From: CAYNST01 sp964434105
GTDB taxonomy: Bacteria; Pseudomonadota; Gammaproteobacteria; Pseudomonadales; Cellvibrionaceae
NCBI GenBank assembly: GCA_964434105.1
Contig: CAYSTJ010000004.1
Span: forward strand, 66,453 to 130,452
Length of the DNA stretch: 64,000 nt
Direction: 5' to 3'
Both the position numbers and the translations under genes were made by a program. The notes beneath the pieces are model-generated. The model was given only the letters and a program-made list of their open reading frames with translations, did not search any database and was not told the origin of the DNA. Positions 25,952-37,465 of this stretch are shown piece after piece; position 1 is the stretch's first letter, and every line of letters starts with the position of its first letter.

Positions 25952-26572
25952 TTAAAAAATGGCGAAGTACCAGATAACGGCCACAACAACAAACAGGACA
26001 ATCCCCGTCGTTTTTCGGTGGCGTTCGAATATTTCCTGGGCGCGGTTGCCCGTCCAGTAGACCAGTAGCCCAAGCCCGTAATAGCGGATAGCTCTGGATA
26101 GCGCTGTGGCGATCAGGAATGACCACAGTGAAAACTTGGTCGCGCCCGCGGCCAGCATGGCTATCTGAAACGGAATAGGTGCAACACCGACGCTGAACAC
26201 AAACCAGAAACCTTTGGACTCCATCTGCTGGCTGATTTTTTCGAACTCCTGTTCGCTCGATACCAGGGACACCAGGTGGTGGCCGATGGCATCAAAAACA
26301 AAATAACCGATGCCATACCCGACCAGCGCCGCCAGAATGCATCCGGCAAGCACCACGGTACTGATCAGGAATATCTGCTCCCGCCGGGCCTGCATCAAGG
26401 GGATCAGGATAGTCTCCAGCGGAATCGGGATTATCAGTGCTTCCAGGAATGACGCGATGCCGATGCCCGGTAGCATGCGTTTTGAGTGGATCAGGCGGTG
26501 CCCCATTTGCAGGAGACGGGAGCGCTTTTTTTTGTTTGTACCATCACTGGTCTGCTCGGCTGCTTGGCTCAT
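25952..26572 (-). CDS. YqaA/DedA-like membrane protein
   Basis: The 206-residue protein belongs to the SNARE-associated (DedA/YqaA) family of small membrane proteins linked to lipid carrier recycling and membrane potential. It has the family core GIGIASFLEALIIPIPLETI, and FVFSVGVAPIPFQIAMLAAG then LSRAIRYYGLGLLVYW, with about four membrane segments and a Lys/Arg-rich cytoplasmic start. The open frame extends 70 codons further upstream, but the ATG at 26572 matches the family start and follows a TTGATG-containing leader; the longer part has no protein character. Confidence 0.83.
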   Translation of the reverse strand: MSQAAEQTSDGTNKKKRSRLLQMGHRLIHSKRMLPGIGIASFLEALIIPIPLETILIPLMQARREQIFLISTVVLAGCILAALVGYGIGYFVFDAIGHHLVSLVSSEQEFEKISQQMESKGFWFVFSVGVAPIPFQIAMLAAGATKFSLWSFLIATALSRAIRYYGLGLLVYWTGNRAQEIFERHRKTTGIVLFVVVAVIWYFAIF

Positions 26573-27090
26573 GGATTTTCCCGGTATTGATGAAGAAGCT
26601 GGTCGATGGCGGGGCAGCAGGAATTGTGCCGAACCTGACAGGCCCGTAAATCGGGAGACGGGTGAATATCGTTGGAATGCCGGTAAAGGGTAGCCGGCAC
26701 CGGTTGCAACACCGGATCGATTGGTGTAAGAAGTGCCAGGCGGCCTGTAACTTCCGACGCGAGTTGGGTTCAACGGGGACATGCGGGGCCGGAGAGTTCG
26801 GCTTCCGGATTCCGAACGATTTTGCCGACGTTACATAAAGAAGGAGCAATACAGTTCAATCGGGACAGACAGTAAAAAGTCGCTGAATGTCGAATCGGTT
26901 CACATTCAGACTGTGTTTTCAGATTCGCCCAGCGGTTATGCTGTCACGCATGTCGCGAGCCGGCCATGCCGGTGCATACCCATGGCGCCCGTCATCCTGC
27001 CAGCTACTCATCTGCGGGGCAGGTACTGTCGTTGACTGGCCACTGTGACCGAATTCGAGCCACAGCGGGCGGCTTATAAATTGGCGCTCA
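26573..27090. other. Divergent intergenic region
   Basis: About 520 bases before the promoter of the receptor operon hold only short or antisense frames with no family features. It separates the divergent YqaA-like gene and the TonB-receptor operon. No riboswitch or repeat was recognised. Confidence 0.5.
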
Positions 27091-27118
27091 TTGACACATC
27101 TCTGGTATACGTTATTAT
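27091..27118 (+). promoter_or_regulatory. Sigma-70 promoter for the receptor/YfiR/kinase operon
   Basis: A consensus -35 TTGACA (27091-27096) and a -10 TATTAT (27113-27118) are separated by 16 bases. Transcription would start near 27125, leaving a leader of about 110 bases before the ATG at 27238. Confidence 0.6.
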
Positions 27119-27237
27119 TTTTTGGTGAGCCTTCACAAGTTTGTGCTCTCAGGCCGTCCCGGGTGGCTGATAAAAGTAATAACTGTCCCTTCGGGCTACA
27201 CATTCGATACCGCGCATTTTCGGTTAAGGCACCCGTT

Positions 27238-29232
27238 ATGAAAACTCTCGCCGCGGGCACGGAATACCTGTTCCCCCTGCAACGGTCGTTACTGGCCGTC
27301 GCACGAATGACTTCACGTCTGCTGCGCCGGAATGTGCATCGGGGTTGCGTGCTGACGGGTTTGGCCATCTGGTGTAATCCGGTGAACGCTTACAGCCGGG
27401 TACTGGCAGATCTGTCACTGGAACAACTGGCTGCACTGCCCGTGAACACGGTATCAAAATCTCACACTCCGGTGTCTGATGCGCCAGCGTCCATATATCT
27501 TATTACCGAACCCGCCATACGTTATTCGGGATCGTCCAGTCTGCCGGAAGCCCTGCGTCTGGCCCCCAACCTGCATGTAGCGAGAATAGATGCGGGCAAC
27601 TACGCGATTTCCGCCCGCGGCTTCAATAACTCGTTCGCCAATAAGCTGCTGGTGATGATTGATGGCCGCACAATCTATTCACCGCTATTTTCGGGCGTAT
27701 TTTGGGACGCCCAGGATGTGGTGCTGGAAGATCTTGACCGGATAGAAGTTGTCAGCGGCCCCGGTGGTACACTGTGGGGTGCCAATGCCGTGAATGGGGT
27801 AATTAATATTGTCAGTCGCTCCGCGGCAGACAGCCAGGGCGAGTTGCTTTCGATCGGTGGCAGCCCGCATGAACACCACGCGGCTGTCCGGTACGGCGGC
27901 GCGATCGCAGAAAACGGGCATTATCGCGTGTACGCCAGGCAGGGTGAGCATGATGATACGCGCGACGCCAACGGGGCAACGGTACGGTCCGGCTGGCGGC
28001 GAACCCAGGCCGGCTTCCGGGCGGATCTGGGGAAAAAGGCGTCTTTGCTGACCGTGCAGGGTGACGCCTATAGCGCTCGCGTACGCCAGGCAGACGCTGA
28101 GGATATCGAGATGACGGGAGCCAATATTCTGACCCGCAAACACTGGAAGTACAGTCCGGCGTCCAATATTATTTTGCAGGCGTATGTTGATCATTCACAG
28201 CGGAACCAGCCTGGCGACTTTTCTCAACGTCTGAATATTATCGACATCGAAGCCCATCACGAGTGGGACTCTGGAAAGCTCCACCGGCTGGTTTGGGGCG
28301 GTGGTTATCGATTTATGTCCGACCATGTTGCCGCAGACCGCAGGTTCCGGTTTGTGCCAGAACAACGGGAAATGGAATGGCTGAATCTTTTTGTGCAGGA
28401 TGAGATTCCCGTCGGTGACACGGTGCGGGTTCGTCTTGGCAGCAAGCTGGAAAAAAATCCGTTTACTGACTGGGAAGTGATGCCTGCAGCTCAGGTTGCC
28501 TGGTCGTTTGCTTCGAACGCGCTGATCTGGACCAGTGTATCCCGTGTCGTCCGTACGCCCTCCCGTTTCGAGCGGGAAATCTTCAGTCCCGGCGAGACAC
28601 CGCCGGTGGACGCTATTCCGCAATACAGCATACAGGGCTCGCCAACGTTTACTTCGGAAGTAGTGAATGTTTTTGAGCTGGGTTATCGCGGGCGCGCCGA
28701 TGAAACCCTCTCGTGGTCGATTACGGGTTTCTATAGCGACTATGATAGCCTGCGCACCATGGAACCCTCACCGATGGGCGCAGGCAGAACTTTCGATAAC
28801 CAGGCGACGGCCACGAGCCGCGGACTGGAAGCCTGGGGCAGCTGGCAGGTAAGTCCCGACTGGCGGCTGCACGGCGGTGCGATGGTGCAGGACTTCGATC
28901 TGCAACCGGACGCGGGCAGCAGCGATTTTACACCCAATACTGCGCTGGCCTATGCCGATCCGGATTACAGTGGCGTGTTGCAATCCTTCTGGCGCCTATC
29001 GGATGCGGTGGAGTTTAATGCGACGCTGCGCCATGTTGACCGGCTCGACGTTTCTAATGTGCCGGCCTATACGGCAACGGATGTCCTGCTGCAGTGGACT
29101 CCGGTGCGACGGCTGCATTTCTCGCTCGGCGTGAGGAACCTGCTGGGTGACAGTCATGCAGAATTTGATGGATCACCCACGCGCAGTGAATTCGAGCGTG
29201 TCTTTTTTGGAAAGATCGTATGGGGCATCTAG
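27238..29232 (+). CDS. TonB-dependent outer-membrane receptor
   Basis: The 664-residue product has a plug domain (SSLPEALRLAPNLHVARIDA, FNNSFANKLLVMIDGRTIYS, LEDLDRIEVVSGPGGTLWGA and NAVNGVINIVSR) and a 22-strand-type barrel ending FFGKIVWGI. The long N-terminus has a positively charged lead and a hydrophobic stretch (GCVLTGLAIWCNPVNA) that fits an export signal. The frame begins further upstream, but ATG 27238 is chosen. It resembles vitamin/colicin-type receptors (BtuB/CirA branch) rather than siderophore receptors with an STN domain. It overlaps the next gene by 13 bp and heads an operon with a YfiR-like protein and a hybrid kinase, so it may act in sensing as well as import. Confidence 0.9.
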   Translation: MKTLAAGTEYLFPLQRSLLAVARMTSRLLRRNVHRGCVLTGLAIWCNPVNAYSRVLADLSLEQLAALPVNTVSKSHTPVSDAPASIYLITEPAIRYSGSSSLPEALRLAPNLHVARIDAGNYAISARGFNNSFANKLLVMIDGRTIYSPLFSGVFWDAQDVVLEDLDRIEVVSGPGGTLWGANAVNGVINIVSRSAADSQGELLSIGGSPHEHHAAVRYGGAIAENGHYRVYARQGEHDDTRDANGATVRSGWRRTQAGFRADLGKKASLLTVQGDAYSARVRQADAEDIEMTGANILTRKHWKYSPASNIILQAYVDHSQRNQPGDFSQRLNIIDIEAHHEWDSGKLHRLVWGGGYRFMSDHVAADRRFRFVPEQREMEWLNLFVQDEIPVGDTVRVRLGSKLEKNPFTDWEVMPAAQVAWSFASNALIWTSVSRVVRTPSRFEREIFSPGETPPVDAIPQYSIQGSPTFTSEVVNVFELGYRGRADETLSWSITGFYSDYDSLRTMEPSPMGAGRTFDNQATATSRGLEAWGSWQVSPDWRLHGGAMVQDFDLQPDAGSSDFTPNTALAYADPDYSGVLQSFWRLSDAVEFNATLRHVDRLDVSNVPAYTATDVLLQWTPVRRLHFSLGVRNLLGDSHAEFDGSPTRSEFERVFFGKIVWGI

Positions 29233-29846
29233 GGTCTGTTGACGTTTCATCATCGCCAGTAGCCCCGCTGAAAGCGCTACCGAAGCGCAGTCTTTGCCAA
29301 TGGGTGGCGGCATGTCTGTTGTGCTGGTTTTCGCTTACCGTATTTGCTGAGCCGATTGAGGCGACAGAGGTCCGGGCGCTGGAACATCAAATCAAGGCCG
29401 CCATGCTTTACAGGTTTTTGGGCTATACCGACTGGCCTGCTGAAAGCTTTCCCACCAGCGACACGCCATACCGGATATGGGTGCTTGGCGCCAGCTCGGT
29501 CGACAGGGAGCTGCGCCATATGACCAGCGACCGCCGGGTAAACGACCGGCCCGTCCAGATATTTCACGCAACCAGTCCCAAGCAGATTGAACAGCCACAT
29601 CTGGTGTTCGTCGGGCGTTATGCCGAGCGGTTTCTGCCCCGGCTGGCCGGGATGGCCCGTGAGCAATCATTTTTGATTGTCACAGAGAACGAGAAGGGAC
29701 TTCGTGACGGCAGTACCATTAACCTGCGTCTAATTGACGGCCGCATCGGTTTTGATGTGGCACTGCGCCAGGCACGCGAACACAACCTGCACCTGAGCGC
29801 CCGGCTACTGTCAGTTGCCGCTACCGTAATACAGGACGGTAGCTGA
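29220..29846 (+). CDS. YfiR-like periplasmic protein (DUF4154)
   Basis: The 208-residue product has a signal peptide (CLLCWFSLTVFA) and the YfiR pattern IKAAMLYRFLGYTDWPAESF, YRIWVLGAS, IEQPHLVFVGRYAERFLP, SFLIVTENEKG and IDGRIGFDVALRQAREHNL, ending LSARLLSVAATV. YfiR is a periplasmic repressor that binds the CHASE8 sensor of the diguanylate cyclase YfiN. Here the next gene encodes a CHASE8-type histidine kinase instead, so this protein is likely its repressor or ligand-binding partner. Its start overlaps the receptor gene and its stop overlaps the kinase start (TGATG). Confidence 0.9.
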   Translation: MGHLGSVDVSSSPVAPLKALPKRSLCQWVAACLLCWFSLTVFAEPIEATEVRALEHQIKAAMLYRFLGYTDWPAESFPTSDTPYRIWVLGASSVDRELRHMTSDRRVNDRPVQIFHATSPKQIEQPHLVFVGRYAERFLPRLAGMAREQSFLIVTENEKGLRDGSTINLRLIDGRIGFDVALRQAREHNLHLSARLLSVAATVIQDGS

Positions 29847-31744
29847 TGATGCATCGAATAAAATACTCGATATCCAACAAGCTCATGGTTGTCATCATGG
29901 CGACCACAGTAATCGCATTGCTGGCCTATGGCGTGATCATGCTGGTTTACGATGTCCGTTCGTATCACGACGCCTTGATTCGGGATATGGCGACGCAGGC
30001 CAATATTATCGCGGAAGTCAGTGCGCCGGCACTTGAATTCGACGACCCGGCAACGGCCAAAGCCAATCTGGACTTGCTGAGAACGCGTCCGATGATTGTG
30101 AGCGCCGCACTTTATACCAGTGACGGTGTGCTGTTCGCCGAATACAGCACCTCAAGCGCTGCGCGTGTGGCCTGGCGCGAGGAACCTCAGGCTATTGACG
30201 AATATACCGTTGAGCGTGATCGCATCCAGGTCTGGAAGCGCATTGTCAAGGATGACCAGGTGTTGGGCACCATTTATATTCGTGCCCAATACCAGATACA
30301 GTCCCGGTTGATTGATTACGCCATTATTCTTGCCTGTGTCATGGCGGCCAGTCTGGGTCTGGCAGCACTGATTGCAACCTGGTTGCGCGGCGCGGTGACA
30401 AAACCGATCTATGCGGTAACCGATGTCGCCCGCCGCGTGATGCAAAGCCGGGACTTTTCTCTGCGTGCGGCCAAGTTCTCTGAAGATGAAATCGGTGTGC
30501 TGGTCGAAGCCTTCAACGACATGCTCAGCGAGGTGGAGCGGCGGGCAAAGGCCCTGGAGGACTCGAACCGCTCGCTGGAGCATGAAATGGGCGTACGAGT
30601 GGCGGCGGAAGACGCCCTGCGGTTGGCTGATCGGCGCAAGGATGAGTTTCTCGCGACGTTGGCACATGAACTGCGCAACCCGCTGGCGCCCCTGATAAAC
30701 AGTCTGCGGCTGTTACAAATGCCCGACAGTTCCGCGCGAATCCGGGAAAATGCACAGACCGTGATGGAGCGTCAGTTGCGGCAGATGGTGCGGCTGGTCG
30801 ATGATTTGCTGGACGTGTCGCGTATCACCACCGGAAAGCTCGCGATCACCCGCGAGCGGGTCGATATTCGATCCGTCATGCAGGACGCCGTTGAAGCCAG
30901 TGGCGCCTTTATTGCCGCCTGCGGGCATGAGCTGGATGTGCAAATGCCGCGAGAACCGGTCTACATCGATGCCGATACCTTTCGCCTGGCCCAGGTGTTT
31001 TCGAACCTGCTCAATAACGCCGCCAAATACACCAATGCCGGCGGTGTTATCCGTTTTGAAGCCAGGGTGGAGAGCGATCAGCTGATTGTCGATGTGAGTG
31101 ATAACGGCATCGGGATCGCGCCGGACATGCTGCAGCATATCTTCGTGATGTTCACGCAGGTTGATCAGTCCCTGGAGCGCACACATGCCGGCCTCGGGGT
31201 GGGGTTGGCCCTGTCGAAACACCTGGTGGAGCTGCACGAGGGCACGCTCTCTGCGTTCAGTCAAGGCACCGGTCGCGGCAGTACTTTTCGGGTAAATCTG
31301 GCGGTCAGTCGTCAGAGCGCTCCCCACCCCAATAGCGACGTCGCGCGCGGCAAGCCGCGAGATGACCAGCATCGGGTTTTGCTGGTGGACGACAATGTGG
31401 ATTACGTGTCGACCATGGCCACACTGCTGACGACGCTGGGGCATGACGTTCGGGTTGCGCACAACGGGATGGACGCACAAACCATCGTGCGCGAGTTTCA
31501 GCCCGAATTTGCATTCCTGGATATTGGATTGCCTGGTTTGAACGGTTATGATCTTGCCCGTATTCTACGCAAAATACCGGAAACAGCCGACTGCGTAATG
31601 GTCGCGGTTACGGGTTGGGGGCAGGAAAAAGATCGGCAGATGTCACGTGAAGCCGGTTTTGATCACCACCTCGTGAAGCCGGTGGAGCTGACGCAGGTAA
31701 TGGCGGTGATTGAGACCGGACCGGACAGGCAAGCGCATAACTGA
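29846..31744 (+). CDS. CHASE8-type hybrid histidine kinase with C-terminal receiver
   Basis: The 632-residue protein has a first membrane helix at about 14-34, a periplasmic sensor at about 40-150 matching CHASE8 (ATQANIIAEVSAPALEFDDP, LRTRPMIVSAALYTSDGVLF), a second helix at about 155-178, HAMP to about 235, HisKA with LATLAHELRNPLAPL, HATPase (NNAAKYTNAGG, DNGIGIAPDML, GLGVGLALSKHLVELH) and a receiver at about 507-622 (LLVDDNVDY, FLDIGLPGLNGY, HLVKPVEL). There is no phosphotransfer domain, so output probably goes through another protein; the receiver at 38191 is very similar. The periplasmic sensor beside a YfiR gene suggests control from the periplasm. Confidence 0.92.
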   Translation: MMHRIKYSISNKLMVVIMATTVIALLAYGVIMLVYDVRSYHDALIRDMATQANIIAEVSAPALEFDDPATAKANLDLLRTRPMIVSAALYTSDGVLFAEYSTSSAARVAWREEPQAIDEYTVERDRIQVWKRIVKDDQVLGTIYIRAQYQIQSRLIDYAIILACVMAASLGLAALIATWLRGAVTKPIYAVTDVARRVMQSRDFSLRAAKFSEDEIGVLVEAFNDMLSEVERRAKALEDSNRSLEHEMGVRVAAEDALRLADRRKDEFLATLAHELRNPLAPLINSLRLLQMPDSSARIRENAQTVMERQLRQMVRLVDDLLDVSRITTGKLAITRERVDIRSVMQDAVEASGAFIAACGHELDVQMPREPVYIDADTFRLAQVFSNLLNNAAKYTNAGGVIRFEARVESDQLIVDVSDNGIGIAPDMLQHIFVMFTQVDQSLERTHAGLGVGLALSKHLVELHEGTLSAFSQGTGRGSTFRVNLAVSRQSAPHPNSDVARGKPRDDQHRVLLVDDNVDYVSTMATLLTTLGHDVRVAHNGMDAQTIVREFQPEFAFLDIGLPGLNGYDLARILRKIPETADCVMVAVTGWGQEKDRQMSREAGFDHHLVKPVELTQVMAVIETGPDRQAHN

Positions 31745-31765
31745 TCGCCTGAGGCCCGCGAACAC

Positions 31766-31783
31766 AAAACCCTGAGGGTTTTT
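31766..31783 (+). terminator. Terminator after the kinase operon
   Basis: AAAACCC (31766-31772), loop TGA, GGGTTTT (31776-31782) followed by T: a small Rho-independent terminator about 20 bases after the kinase stop. Confidence 0.6.
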
Positions 31784-32198
31784 CCGCCCGGCGTACCGCG
31801 TCCTGTGTCGATGCACGGCGGACAGATTACCAGGTCCCGGAATCGCCTTCCGCGTGCGGCAACAGGGGGTATCAGTACCGCCCCCGCGCTGCGGACCGAA
31901 CCGCCGCGACTTATAAAGCAAAGCGCTGGCGCGCCGGATGCGCCGATGGCACTGACACCTGGATCTAAAAAAACGCCATCAAGTTTTTTTTGCTATTAAA
32001 ACCCATATTAGTCAAAACATTCCGGCGTAAGCAGCCTCCCTGACTATACTTCCCATAGGTCCATGACAGGACGGCGAACAGCGTTGCTGTCGTCATTCAG
32101 GATTGGACAGGAAAAATCTGTGCGGTACAGCGTGCCGCGCCATCAGGCGCCTGATAGGGTTCAGGCAGGCAGTAACCGCGGTATCGAGAGCCCGATTT
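31784..32198. other. Intergenic stretch with no convincing gene
   Basis: About 415 bases between the kinase operon and a small membrane-protein gene. It holds only short frames without family features and an A/T-rich patch near 31968-32010 that may include a promoter. No repeat was recognised. Confidence 0.5.
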
Positions 32199-32480
32199 GT
32201 GAAAAATATTCTGGAAGAACTGAGTAAAAAGCCCTGGAACAGTCCCTTGCAGCTGGTTTTGGGGGGCGTAATGATATTTCTGATCGGTTTTCTGGCGGGG
32301 CCCTATTACGGGTGTGGTACCGGCAACTTCCGCATTGGGCAGGGCGCCTTTCAGTGCGTGACGGGTACACCGGATATGGCCGCCAAAATTTTGATCGTGG
32401 CATGCATTGGTCTGGCATCGCTGTGCTGGGGCCGCGCCATGAGTCTTGCCGATCAGGCCCGGGCGCTGGATCGCTCTTGA
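32199..32480 (+). CDS. Small two-helix membrane protein of unknown function
   Basis: The 93-residue product has two hydrophobic segments (LQLVLGGVMIFLIGFLAG and AAKILIVACIGLASLCWG) separated by a Gly-rich loop with two cysteines (YYGCGTG and FQCVTG), as in a small inner-membrane protein with a periplasmic loop. A TTG start 32 codons upstream is possible; the GTG at 32199 was chosen because the upstream part has no protein character. No ribosome-binding site of note. No family is recognised. It is convergent with the FAN1-like gene. Confidence 0.5.
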   Translation: MKNILEELSKKPWNSPLQLVLGGVMIFLIGFLAGPYYGCGTGNFRIGQGAFQCVTGTPDMAAKILIVACIGLASLCWGRAMSLADQARALDRS

Positions 32481-32526
32481 CGGTCGCGAACTTAGCCGCG
32501 AGGGATAGCGGCAACCGGCCGCCCGC

Positions 32527-34209
32527 TCAATCGATTTGCCAGGCGACATAACACACTTCGGCGGGAATGGCATTGGCCGAGAAAAACGCCAGCCAGCGCT
32601 GCTGGTTGTCTTGCAGGCGATCACCGGGGCCTTTAACCTCAATCAGGCGATAGGTCTGATGTTGCGGATAAAACTGAATCAAATCCGGAAAGCCGCTGCA
32701 GTTGGCCCGCAGGTCGAATAATTGCCGCCGAAAAATGGCTTTCAGGTGGTCCGCTGGAATGCAGTCCAGCGCCAGATCCAGAATCGTTTCATCCAGAAAC
32801 TGCCAGTTGACGAACGGATTGGCGATTCCCTGTCTGGTAGCGTATATCTGTCGCATATGCGCTTTATATGCACCGGAATCCAGAAGTTCCCATAATGCCT
32901 GTATGGCGGGTCGCCGATGCTGGAAGCCTTCGCGATACAGGTCCAATGGTGCAATCTGAAACGGGTTGGCGAAAGCGCCGCTGACGCTGCGAAACAATTC
33001 TGGCCAGAGCCACAGCCCCAACAGTCCATTGAACAGGCGATTCTCGGCATAAAGGCAGGGCATGTGGGGCCGGTGCCAATGTCGGCAGAGCAGGCCCTCC
33101 ACGCGGGTCGCCTGTTCATCCTGGCCGCCGGTGGTTGTCGGGGGCATCGGTAATACCAGTCGTTTTTCGTCCAGTAAAATCGCTGGTGGACGTTGATACC
33201 TGATGCCGGCTTTGCGCGCCAACCTGGGTGCCATACGTAACATGACCTGCTGCTCATGTTCATCCAGCGGCTGTGCCAGAATGGTTTCGAGCAGTTGCCA
33301 TGCCTGCGTGTATTGACCCAGTTTTTCCCGCAGACGCACCTGTCTTTCCCGGGCCGGCGGCAAAGCGCTTTGCGCGTAAAGTGCGAGTGCCAGTTCGTGA
33401 TCTTCCGCCCGTTCCAGCGCGTACGCCAGACGATTGCATAATCGCGCGCGGCGCCGTGCCAGGGCGTCGGCGCCGCTTGCCGCCGGAATCGACCGTGCCA
33501 GGGCACGCAGTTCTTCCAGACCGTCAGCCGCCTGCAGTGCTTCCCGCAACGCCAACAGTTGCTGGTATTGGTCGAGTGACGCCCGGTCATGAAACAGGCG
33601 GTGGTCAGGGTCGATCCGGTAATTTTCGTAGCGTAGCAGGCCAAGATCCCGCAACACGAAGTCGCTGAGATTTTGCCATGGATTGCCGAAGAACAGGAGC
33701 ATCAGTGTGTCGATTACCGGTGTCAGCGCAAACTGATACAAAGGCCCCCACTGTAATGCTGTCCATGCCGACCAGCGCTGCAAATCCGGGTATCGCGCTT
33801 CAAGCAATGCCAGTAACTCCGGCTTTCGGCGCGACCGGTAGCCCGCCAGCTCTGCGGAGAACAGATGGATTAACTCCGTTCTGGTCAGCAGCCCGCCCAG
33901 GCAGGTTATGTCCAGTACAGGGTCGTCTGCAAGCAGGTTTACCGAACACAGGCAGTTCGCCGCGGTCTCGATACCCTCAATTTCGGCGTAATTCAGTTTG
34001 CTGCCGCGGAACCAGGGTCCCTTGCGGGTCGCAAGGCGCACCAGGAGGCACTGGCCGTTGCGGTCAAGTTGCCTGAAACTGTCGATGAACCCGGTTTCGG
34101 CGGACGCTAACAGATCACGATAGCGGTCGTTGACCCAATCCAGCAAAAACCGAAAATTGTGCAGGTAATAATCCGGCGCGAGCGGCGCGCCGGTGGCGAG
34201 GTCTGGCAT
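32527..34209 (-). CDS. FAN1-like VRR-NUC nuclease
   Basis: The 560-residue protein ends with a VRR-NUC nuclease domain: FPDLIQF supplies the metal-binding Asp and LIEVKGPGDRLQDNQQRWL the Glu and Lys, with the family's Gln-x3-Trp. The preceding helical region (residues about 60-430) is like that of bacterial FAN1 homologues, which cut 5' flaps and interstrand cross-link intermediates. An N-terminal SAP or UBZ domain is not evident, as expected for bacteria. It starts 17 bp after dGTPase on the same strand. In pseudomonads the partner gene is an XPD/DinG-like helicase; here that gene is at 39631-41925, several genes away. Confidence 0.88.
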   Translation of the reverse strand: MPDLATGAPLAPDYYLHNFRFLLDWVNDRYRDLLASAETGFIDSFRQLDRNGQCLLVRLATRKGPWFRGSKLNYAEIEGIETAANCLCSVNLLADDPVLDITCLGGLLTRTELIHLFSAELAGYRSRRKPELLALLEARYPDLQRWSAWTALQWGPLYQFALTPVIDTLMLLFFGNPWQNLSDFVLRDLGLLRYENYRIDPDHRLFHDRASLDQYQQLLALREALQAADGLEELRALARSIPAASGADALARRRARLCNRLAYALERAEDHELALALYAQSALPPARERQVRLREKLGQYTQAWQLLETILAQPLDEHEQQVMLRMAPRLARKAGIRYQRPPAILLDEKRLVLPMPPTTTGGQDEQATRVEGLLCRHWHRPHMPCLYAENRLFNGLLGLWLWPELFRSVSGAFANPFQIAPLDLYREGFQHRRPAIQALWELLDSGAYKAHMRQIYATRQGIANPFVNWQFLDETILDLALDCIPADHLKAIFRRQLFDLRANCSGFPDLIQFYPQHQTYRLIEVKGPGDRLQDNQQRWLAFFSANAIPAEVCYVAWQID

Positions 34210-34225
34210 AGGCGATTTCTTTTGC

Positions 34226-35599
34226 TTAATGCCCGAGCCCGCGAAACTGCTTCATCAGGTTGACCGCGTAGTTGTCGGTCATGCCACTGACAAAATCCAC
34301 AACGCGCATCAGTGCAAGGTAGCGGGCATCCGGCAGCCCGGTATTGGCTGGCACCAGCGGATTGTCGGGATGCATCGCGCCGAGCAGGTTGGCGATGCGT
34401 TTGGCGCGAAAGCTCAGCGGCGTGCCCGCGGGCTTGTCGACGATTTCCGCGACCGCACTGCACATGACTTCAAGCAGGGTGGAGATGGCACTGTAGGCGC
34501 CGATTTCCAGTTCGACTTTGCGGCGGTGGGAAAAAATCTCCCGATTGGCCAGATTTTTGGCGTTCTCGACATAGTCGCGGACTTCCGTATCACACAGTGA
34601 GATCAGATCGTCGTATTGTCCCTGGACGATGCCGTTTTCGTAGCGCTGGAATGCGGCGGTGGCCGATTCGACGCAACGGGCAATGATTTTGCCGCGGATG
34701 ATCGGGGGTTTGCGGCTGTCGCAGAAGGTTTCCAGTTCCCGCTTGACAGCGTTCTTGTCGCGGCCGCTCAGCAATGGTTCGAGTATGTCATACACCTGGT
34801 CCCACTTTAAAATACCCATCTCCAGACCATCTTCCAGATCGATCAGTCCGTAGCAGAAATCATCCGCTGCTTCCATGAGATACACCAGCGGGTGGCGGAT
34901 ATACCAGTCCTGACCCGGGTGTCGATGCAGACCGACCGCATCCGCAATCTCGCGAAATATGTCGACTTCGCTCTGGAAAACGCCATATTTGTTGGGCTTG
35001 GGACGCTTGTCCGGTTCCGGGCTGTCCGAGGTCCAGGGGTATTTGATAAAAGCAGCCAGCGTGGCGTAGGTCAGCCGCATGCCGCCGTCGTCCGGAAAGT
35101 ATTCGGAGCGCGTTAACACCCGCAAACCCTGGGCGTTACCCTCAAACCCTGTCAGGTCGCGCTGCTGGGCAGTGGTCAGGTCCTCGATATATTGTTTGCC
35201 GTCATTGCAGAACCACAGCCGGATTACCTCTTCACCGGTATGGCCAAATGGCGGATTGCCAATATCGTGAGCGAGACAGGCCGCCTGCACGATATCGCCG
35301 ATGTCGGCCGGGCCGATGTTGTCGGGCAGGCGTCCGTTCTGTTTCAGCGAATAACCCACATTAATGCCCAGACTCCGGCCAACGCAGGCGACTTCCAGGC
35401 TGTGAGTCAGCCGGTTGTGAACATGATCATTGGAGGCGAGTGGGTGCACCTGGGTTTTGCGGGCAAGCCGGCGAAAGGCGCCCGAAAACACCACCTTGTC
35501 GTGATCCGACACAAAGGGCGAGCGGCCCTGTTCGTGTTTGGGGGCACGGCGCCCCAGACGCATACTGTTCAACAGTTTTTCCCAATTCACATCGGACAT
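34226..35599 (-). CDS. dgt: Deoxyguanosinetriphosphate triphosphohydrolase-like protein
   Basis: This HD-domain enzyme removes triphosphate from dGTP or other dNTPs and so controls nucleotide pools. The 457-residue product has FSGAFRRLARKTQVHPLA, NRLTHSLEVACVGRSLG, the HD pair in CLAHDIGNPPFGHTGE and the later YLMEAADDFCYGLIDLEDG with its conserved Asp. The frame starts three codons earlier; the ATG at 35597-35599 has AAGG upstream and gives MSDVNWEKLLNS. It lies between the hybrid kinase (16 bp upstream) and fan1 (17 bp downstream), so the three are probably one transcript. Confidence 0.92.
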   Translation of the reverse strand: MSDVNWEKLLNSMRLGRRAPKHEQGRSPFVSDHDKVVFSGAFRRLARKTQVHPLASNDHVHNRLTHSLEVACVGRSLGINVGYSLKQNGRLPDNIGPADIGDIVQAACLAHDIGNPPFGHTGEEVIRLWFCNDGKQYIEDLTTAQQRDLTGFEGNAQGLRVLTRSEYFPDDGGMRLTYATLAAFIKYPWTSDSPEPDKRPKPNKYGVFQSEVDIFREIADAVGLHRHPGQDWYIRHPLVYLMEAADDFCYGLIDLEDGLEMGILKWDQVYDILEPLLSGRDKNAVKRELETFCDSRKPPIIRGKIIARCVESATAAFQRYENGIVQGQYDDLISLCDTEVRDYVENAKNLANREIFSHRRKVELEIGAYSAISTLLEVMCSAVAEIVDKPAGTPLSFRAKRIANLLGAMHPDNPLVPANTGLPDARYLALMRVVDFVSGMTDNYAVNLMKQFRGLGH

Positions 35600-35614
35600 G
35601 TTTCTCAACCTTTT

Positions 35615-37438
<1,824 letters not shown>

Positions 37439-37465
37439 AGTGTTCTCCGGTTACCTTGAAAGATT

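Noticed and set aside
26919..27368. A 149-codon minus-strand frame overlapping the TonB-receptor start
   Set aside because: It overlaps the promoter and signal region of the receptor and has no recognisable domain.
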